In this document: positions 6,001 to 9,660 of the stretch, one piece after another
Position numbering within the stretch: the first letter of the stretch is position 1
How the letters are laid out: the number at the start of each line of letters is the position of its first letter
Source of the DNA: Desulfobacterales bacterium
GTDB lineage: Bacteria; Desulfobacterota; Desulfobacteria; Desulfobacterales; JAUWMJ01
Direction of reading: 5' to 3'
Assembly: GCA_030613225.1 (NCBI GenBank)
Contig: JAUWMJ010000071.1
Coordinates: 1 to 9,660, forward strand
DNA: 9,660 nucleotides
Notes under the pieces: generated by a model
What the model saw: only the letters and a program-made list of their open reading frames with translations
Database searches by the model: none
What the model was told of the DNA's origin: nothing
Made by a program: the position numbers and the translations under genes

Positions 6001-6906
6001 TTACTTGTTAAAGGAAAGCATTAAGGGCTTAAACAGGATTTGAGGATCCCAGGACAGTTTTGCCTGGCGCAGTCCCTTGATTCCCAGATCCTGCTCCCGG
6101 TTTACATATTGACACTTATCCTTTAAATATTTTGCTGTTTCATGGTTGATTACCTGGGCTGCACCTTTAAAGCTAAAATCTGATTTTTCAAAATGAATGT
6201 CATATGTTGAAGGGGTCAGACGGCTGAATATGGAAAAAGCAACCACCTTTCTTGCAACCGTTATGGCAAGACCATCCATCAGGGATCCGTCAATAATGCC
6301 CAAAGCCTGTTCCAGGGCTGCGTGTTCCTCCTGTGAGCTTTTTATGCGTCCTTTGCTTGTGCTTAAAATGTCTAAGGCCAGTGCCAATGATTTTTTAATC
6401 AACGGACCTTGAATTCTTTTCAAACAAAAGGCCGGGTTTTTTCTTTTAAACTGTGAAATCAGGTTTTTCTTTTTCTGAAGCTTTTTCCCCTTTAGATCCG
6501 TCAGTTTTTTTACCGAATAGATATATTCATCAGAATCTTTCTGGGGCGCTGCTGAATAATACTTTCTTATTTGGGGGTTTGTTTTCAGGTATTCGTGGGG
6601 GACCAGGGCAATGTCACAGGCCTTTCCAAGGTGTTTCATATTTTGGGACAATTCGGCCAGGCTTTCGGGAGCAAGCGTTTTACCCAGGGGCATGAGAAAA
6701 TAATTGTCTTTTTTATCAAGGACCAAAAGCCTGTCCTTGTAAAGGCAGAAACAAAGATCATACTCTTTTTGCCAGCAGAAAAGATTAAAAAAACTGTATT
6801 CACAAGATACCAGCTCATATTGATCCAGAAACCCATGAATAAGATTTCTATCCTTTAAGCTGAACATTTTGAAATCAGGAAAAATGGGTATGGTTTCATG
6901 GTCCAT
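6001..6906 (-). CDS. DUF2156 family protein (LPG-synthetase C-terminal domain-like, GNAT-fold)
   Basis: The 301-aa soluble protein resembles the C-terminal domain of phosphatidylglycerol lysyltransferases (DUF2156), which has a double GNAT fold and uses aminoacyl-tRNA in MprF. Supporting segments are the N-terminal DFKMFSLKDRNLIHGFLDQY (11-30) followed by SCEYSFFNLFCW, a Lys-rich middle, and the conserved ending YVNREQDLGIKGLRQAKLSW, where the N-R-E-Q-D-x-G-x-x-G-L-R pattern is diagnostic. No membrane segments are visible, so this is the stand-alone cytoplasmic form and not a full flippase-synthase. The start at 6906 has an AAGGG ribosome site nine bases upstream, placed inside the end of the preceding acetyltransferase gene. 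Only six bases separate the two genes, so they are almost certainly cotranscribed and translationally coupled. The substrate is unknown. Confidence 0.75.
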   Translation of the reverse strand: MDHETIPIFPDFKMFSLKDRNLIHGFLDQYELVSCEYSFFNLFCWQKEYDLCFCLYKDRLLVLDKKDNYFLMPLGKTLAPESLAELSQNMKHLGKACDIALVPHEYLKTNPQIRKYYSAAPQKDSDEYIYSVKKLTDLKGKKLQKKKNLISQFKRKNPAFCLKRIQGPLIKKSLALALDILSTSKGRIKSSQEEHAALEQALGIIDGSLMDGLAITVARKVVAFSIFSRLTPSTYDIHFEKSDFSFKGAAQVINHETAKYLKDKCQYVNREQDLGIKGLRQAKLSWDPQILFKPLMLSFNK

Positions 6907-6912
6907 GGCAGA

Positions 6913-7323
6913 TTACCCTTTAAACCTTAAGGGAACATGGTCCTTAAGTGTTTCAAACCCCAGTTTCACATAAAACAAAGAAGTATCGGGTTTTGCTATC
7001 AGACCAATCCAATCCACATGATGCTGTTGTAGAAAAGCGACCAGCTTTTTAATGATTTTTGATCCGATCCCTTTACCCCGAAAAGATTTCAGAACTGTTA
7101 AATCCTGGATATAGGCATCGCTTGCAAGATCAGACAGAGCACGCCCCATGCCTATCATGCTGTTTTCATGAAATGCGCCCACAAAACAGGCTGAATTTGG
7201 AACTACTGCCTTTAAAAAATCGGGATTTTCATCATATTCTTTTTTCCACCATCCAGCATCTTTATACAGCCGGGTAAGCTCATCCTCCCTGGCGGATTTG
7301 ATGATCCTGATGTCGATTTCCAT
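6913..7323 (-). CDS. GNAT-family N-acetyltransferase
   Basis: This compact 136-aa acetyltransferase transfers an acetyl group from acetyl-CoA to an amine on an unknown small molecule or protein. The domain order is typical: an N-terminal strand and helix with the LYKDAGWWKKEY segment, strands carrying CFVGAFHENSMIGMGRALSD, then motif A, AYIQDLTVLKSFRGKGIGSKI, in which RGKGIG (Q/RxxGxG/A) binds the CoA pyrophosphate. It ends in IAKPDTSLFYVKLGFE, the usual FYxKLGF motif B. The start at 7323 is backed by GAGG nine bases upstream. It lies downstream of the spermidine synthase and six bases upstream of the DUF2156 gene. Acting on a polyamine would fit the context, but the sequence does not show that, and it is not clearly a SpeG. 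Confidence 0.85.
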   Translation of the reverse strand: MEIDIRIIKSAREDELTRLYKDAGWWKKEYDENPDFLKAVVPNSACFVGAFHENSMIGMGRALSDLASDAYIQDLTVLKSFRGKGIGSKIIKKLVAFLQQHHVDWIGLIAKPDTSLFYVKLGFETLKDHVPLRFKG

Positions 7324-7399
7324 TAATTCAGACCTCGTAGTTTATAGCGTATTATGTCGTAATATTTTTGACAGAAAGCTTCGTTTTCAGCCCAGGCTT

Positions 7400-7523
7400 T
7401 GGGTTATAAGGTTCACGGTTCAGAGGTTTATCCTTCCATGGCATTAACCCAATGTAATCAATAGGTAAGGAAAAAGTGCGAAGCACTTAACCTTGAACAG
7501 GGAACCCTGAACCTTATAACCCA
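7400..7523. repeat. Inverted repeat with 22-base arms in the speE-GNAT gap
   Basis: The arms 7400-7421 and 7502-7523 are complementary at 21 of 22 positions. The perfect core TGGGTTATAAGGTTCA (7400-7415) faces 7508-7523, and weaker pairing continues outwards (CCAGG at 7392-7396 with CCTGG at 7529-7533). The GGTTCA/TGAACC words recur inside the element. It could form a long stem in the speE transcript or be a copy of a dispersed intergenic repeat. Confidence 0.6.
7469..7488 (-). terminator. Possible weak rho-independent terminator or attenuator between speE and the GNAT gene
   Basis: On the minus strand AAGTGC-TTC-GCACTT is followed immediately by further Ts. This six-base-pair stem with a three-base loop sits inside the larger inverted repeat at 7400-7523. 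It could reduce read-through from speE into the GNAT/DUF2156 pair. The stem is short, so efficiency is doubtful. Confidence 0.35.
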
Positions 7524-7610
7524 GACCTACCTGGTGTCCAATTATTTTGCGATTCCATGGTATATCAGGGTCTCCGATCATTTTTGTAAGGTAAATAACT
7601 AGGTCTGTAA

Positions 7611-8477
7611 TTATATCCCATCTATCATTTTTTGGGCAAAATAAGGCAGAACAAATGAGGCATGGTGTATTTTTAGAGAATAATATTGAAGCTTTTCCTG
7701 AAAATTCTCAGGCATGGAACGAGCAGGCTGCTTTAGCTCGGGCCCCAGGGATGCAAGACAGATTCCAAGATGACCGCCGGGATATGTGGGAACAAGCATG
7801 TACGAGTATGCTTGAACCGGGAAAAGCTGTTTTGTGATCTTTACAAGATTTTTGACATATTCTTTGTGGATAAAAAAGGATTCACCCTGGGTGGCAATGA
7901 TTCCATTTTCCCTTAAAGCGTTTCTCAGCCCATGATAAAAAGGTTTTTCAAAGAGTTTTTCCCCAGGGCCGATGGGATCGGAGGAGTCAACAATGATGAC
8001 ATCATATCTGTTTTTCTGTCTGGTTATGAACCGGCTTCCGTCTTCAATATGGATGCTTATACGTGGATCGTCGAATCCACAGGCAATCTTAGGAAGGAAT
8101 TTTTTTGACAGCTTGATAATTTCGTCATCAATTTCACAAAAATCAATGGACTCAATACACTGGTGTCTGCCGACTTCCCTCAGCACACCGCCGTCTCCTC
8201 CGCCGATAACCAAAACACTTTTTGGATCCGGATGGGCAAAAAGAGGAACATGGGCCATCATTTCATGATAAGCAAATTCATCTGCCTCGGTGAGCTGGAT
8301 AATGCCGTCTAAGACGAGCATTTTACCGTGGCTCTTTGTCTGAAAAAGATCGATCTGCTGAAAGCGGGTTTTTTTGCTGAACAATACGCGCTCAATTTTA
8401 ATGGACAGGGCCATGCCTGGCCACATGTCACAGATTTCTGAAAACCATCCCTTTGCTATGCTGTTTAGGTTGTTCAT
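7611..8477 (-). CDS. speE: Spermidine synthase (putrescine aminopropyltransferase)
   Basis: This 288-aa cytoplasmic enzyme transfers the aminopropyl group of decarboxylated AdoMet to putrescine, giving spermidine and methylthioadenosine. The start MNNLNSIAKGWFSEI keeps the family's Trp-Phe opening, which supports the start at 8477 over the internal Met22. An N-terminal beta domain follows: FQQIDLFQTKSHGKMLVLDG, then QLTEADEFAYHEMMAHVPLF with the gate-region acidic residues. The Rossmann domain has the nucleotide loop VLVIGGGDGGVLRE, the acidic strand ends FCEID and EDGSRF, and the catalytic VDSSDPIGPGEKLF with its central Asp. The C-terminal TYPGGHLGICLAS is the usual YPxGxxG substrate segment. 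Length is normal. It is transcribed in the same direction as the AdoMet decarboxylase gene upstream, the source of its aminopropyl donor, although a 346-base repeat-filled gap separates them. Confidence 0.95.
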   Translation of the reverse strand: MNNLNSIAKGWFSEICDMWPGMALSIKIERVLFSKKTRFQQIDLFQTKSHGKMLVLDGIIQLTEADEFAYHEMMAHVPLFAHPDPKSVLVIGGGDGGVLREVGRHQCIESIDFCEIDDEIIKLSKKFLPKIACGFDDPRISIHIEDGSRFITRQKNRYDVIIVDSSDPIGPGEKLFEKPFYHGLRNALRENGIIATQGESFFIHKEYVKNLVKITKQLFPVQAYSYMLVPTYPGGHLGICLASLGPELKQPARSMPENFQEKLQYYSLKIHHASFVLPYFAQKMIDGI

Positions 8478-8823
8478 ATTTATGATGTTCCAGTGTTATT
8501 TTAAGTAAATGGCAGCTTTGCGGGATGAACCTGATTTATTCAATTTTTAAAACCATGTCCTTTGGGTGTGGTCAGAATTAATTGGCTTTGCCTAAATAAA
8601 TCTTAAAGAGTGTCTAAAGTGAACTAAAGTGTCTAAAGTGACTAAAGTTAAGGTATTCTGTCTGTTTTATTTTTAAATAAAATGGAGCGAAGCGACACCA
8701 CAACTTTAGGCACTTTAGTTCACTTTAGGCATTTTAGTCACTTTAAATATAGTGTATCCGACAGCCCTTCAAGGGGTAAATCAATGCCAAGTCCTTGGGG
8801 TGTGGATTCTTTACTTCATTACC
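8478..8823. other. Gene-free gap between speD-like and speE genes
   Basis: Beyond the long inverted repeat (8603-8746), this gap holds two small palindromes, CCCTTCAAGGGG (8765-8776) and CCAAGTCCTTGG (8788-8799), and no recognisable gene. I could not find a convincing promoter for speE in the 120 bases before its start. GGAAC at 8488-8492, eleven to twelve bases upstream of the ATG, is only a weak ribosome site. Confidence 0.4.
8603..8746. repeat. Long inverted repeat built of CTAAAGTG-type units
   Basis: The left arm (8610-8639) is made of tandem TGTCTAAAG, TGAACTAAAG and TGTCTAAAG units. It is complementary to 8703-8732 at 27 of 30 positions, and two of the three mismatches become G-U pairs in + strand RNA. 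A second outer match (TTAAAG 8603-8608 with CTTTAA 8741-8746) needs an 8-base offset, i.e. one extra unit on the right. The loop carries a perfect 8-bp palindrome, TTTTATTT (8665-8672) with AAATAAAA (8675-8682). No coding content is evident. Confidence 0.65.
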
Positions 8824-9654
8824 TTATCGCCGGTATGCAAGTTGCATTTTATAGTTTGAGCCCTTGAAAAATGACAGGGCAAACTGTGCAACATCACGGG
8901 GGTCATAATATTTACAGCTGAAAATATCAAGATAGGCAGCATTGGTCGCGTTTGCAAAATGTCCTGAAATAAGGGAGGTCTCAATCAACTGCGTCATGGA
9001 AAACCCTTCTACTGCCTCATCCTCTCCAAAATGTACGACCCGGCATTCTCCAAATCGTTTCATATCGATCATTTTGCACAGCTCATATACAAACTGCCTG
9101 ATTGAATCGGCATCCCGGATAATATTTCGATCACATTCATATATGTCAATGGAGGTCAGTACGCCCCAGGGATCTTTTTGTTTATAGTCACTTTTCCATG
9201 AAATTGGATACAGTCTCGGAGTTTTAATGATCTCATCAACATTTCCGGATTCTGATGGTTTTGTAATAATACCCCTGTTCTGATCAGACGAGACCACCAC
9301 ATTTTTAGAACCCAGGGACGTTTTAAGGGAACTTAAGGCTATATCAAGGTCGAGACTGTCGCCACAGGTAAAAATATCTACTGCAGCATAATCGTGCTCA
9401 GGCCAGGCATGAATGGTAAAATGAGACTCTGCAATGATAACAACGCCGCTGACACCCTGGGGCTCAAAATTGTGGAATGAAGAATCGATGATGGTGGCAC
9501 CGCTGTCTTTGGCCGCCTTTAAAAGTGCTTCTTTAACGTCATCTTTATTTAAAAGTATATCATCACACTCATAAAACTCAATGGTCAGCTGCCGCCCAAG
9601 GGCAAAACAATTGTCATTGAATAAAGGATCTTTTTTAATATTCTTTTTAAGCAT
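8824..9654 (-). CDS. speD: Two-domain S-adenosylmethionine decarboxylase (tandem SpeD fusion)
   Basis: The first half (about 18-125) is a prokaryotic type-1b AdoMet decarboxylase that makes the aminopropyl donor for spermidine synthase. These enzymes cut themselves between Glu and Ser to form a pyruvoyl group. Here the site is Glu76-Ser77 in ESHFTIHAWPE, with the processing His82 and the catalytic Cys97 in FTCG. The offsets (+5 and +20) equal those of Thermotoga maritima Ser63/His68/Cys83. Usual SpeD proteins of this type end near 120-140 residues; this one has 276. After a linker (about 130-160), residues 163-276 form a second SpeD-like domain: Ser227, His232 and Cys247 (SLISGHF...DIFSCK) fall at the same +5/+20 spacing, but Glu before Ser is Thr226 and the HAWPE segment is lost. 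The start is the Met at 9654; the frame stays open to the window edge, so an earlier start is possible. speE lies downstream on the same strand. Confidence 0.88.
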   Translation of the reverse strand: MLKKNIKKDPLFNDNCFALGRQLTIEFYECDDILLNKDDVKEALLKAAKDSGATIIDSSFHNFEPQGVSGVVIIAESHFTIHAWPEHDYAAVDIFTCGDSLDLDIALSSLKTSLGSKNVVVSSDQNRGIITKPSESGNVDEIIKTPRLYPISWKSDYKQKDPWGVLTSIDIYECDRNIIRDADSIRQFVYELCKMIDMKRFGECRVVHFGEDEAVEGFSMTQLIETSLISGHFANATNAAYLDIFSCKYYDPRDVAQFALSFFKGSNYKMQLAYRR

Positions 9655-9660
9655 TAAAGC

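Noticed and set aside
8682..8867. A 61-codon + strand open frame
   Set aside because: It starts inside the inverted-repeat loop and its first part is simply translated repeat units.

Overview
The window looks like chromosomal DNA from an AT-rich, anaerobic-type Gram-negative bacterium. A member of the Desulfobacterota (Desulfobacterales-like sulfate reducers) is my best guess. This rests on the solitary periplasmic binding proteins, the spermidine genes next to a DUF2156 gene, a candidate sigma-54 promoter, and intergenic spaces crowded with short inverted repeats. It is an inference; no ribosomal or other marker gene is present.

Left part, + strand (1-3565). The window opens in the 3' end of a LuxR-type regulator (1-273). 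A 637-base gene-free stretch follows; it holds a 202-bp element bounded by a perfect 16-bp inverted repeat and further hairpins. Next is a nicotianamine-synthase-like (CntL-like) gene (911-1732) that ends in tandem terminator-like hairpins. A 555-base leader then carries a consensus-like sigma-54 promoter (1940-1955) and two tandem TGT-N10-ACA palindromes (2096-2130). It leads to an exported amino-acid-type ABC substrate-binding protein (2288-3565), which has no permease or ATPase genes beside it.

Middle (3566-6000). A compact inverted-repeat structure that can fold as a three-way junction (3668-3773) abuts a minus-strand remnant of a second, NMT1/TauA-type binding protein. Then comes a perfect TTGACA-N17-TATAAT promoter and a fold-type III PLP enzyme of the D-threonine aldolase/D-serine dehydratase family (4385-5563). 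This enzyme appears to have lost its metal-binding His. A 437-base gene-free stretch with a degenerate 38-bp tandem repeat follows.

Right part, minus strand (6001-9660). Read in the direction of transcription: a two-domain S-adenosylmethionine decarboxylase (speD-like), a spermidine synthase (speE), a GNAT acetyltransferase and a DUF2156 protein. The last two are tightly coupled. SpeD and SpeE together make spermidine from putrescine and AdoMet. The speD-speE and speE-GNAT gaps each hold a different long inverted repeat.

The most noteworthy items are the isolated nicotianamine-synthase-like gene, the tandem SpeD whose second half keeps the Ser/His/Cys triad at identical spacing, the PLP enzyme with an altered metal site, the sigma-54-like leader with paired palindromes, and the structured element at 3668-3773. 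I found no complete unknown system, phage, CRISPR array or RNA gene.
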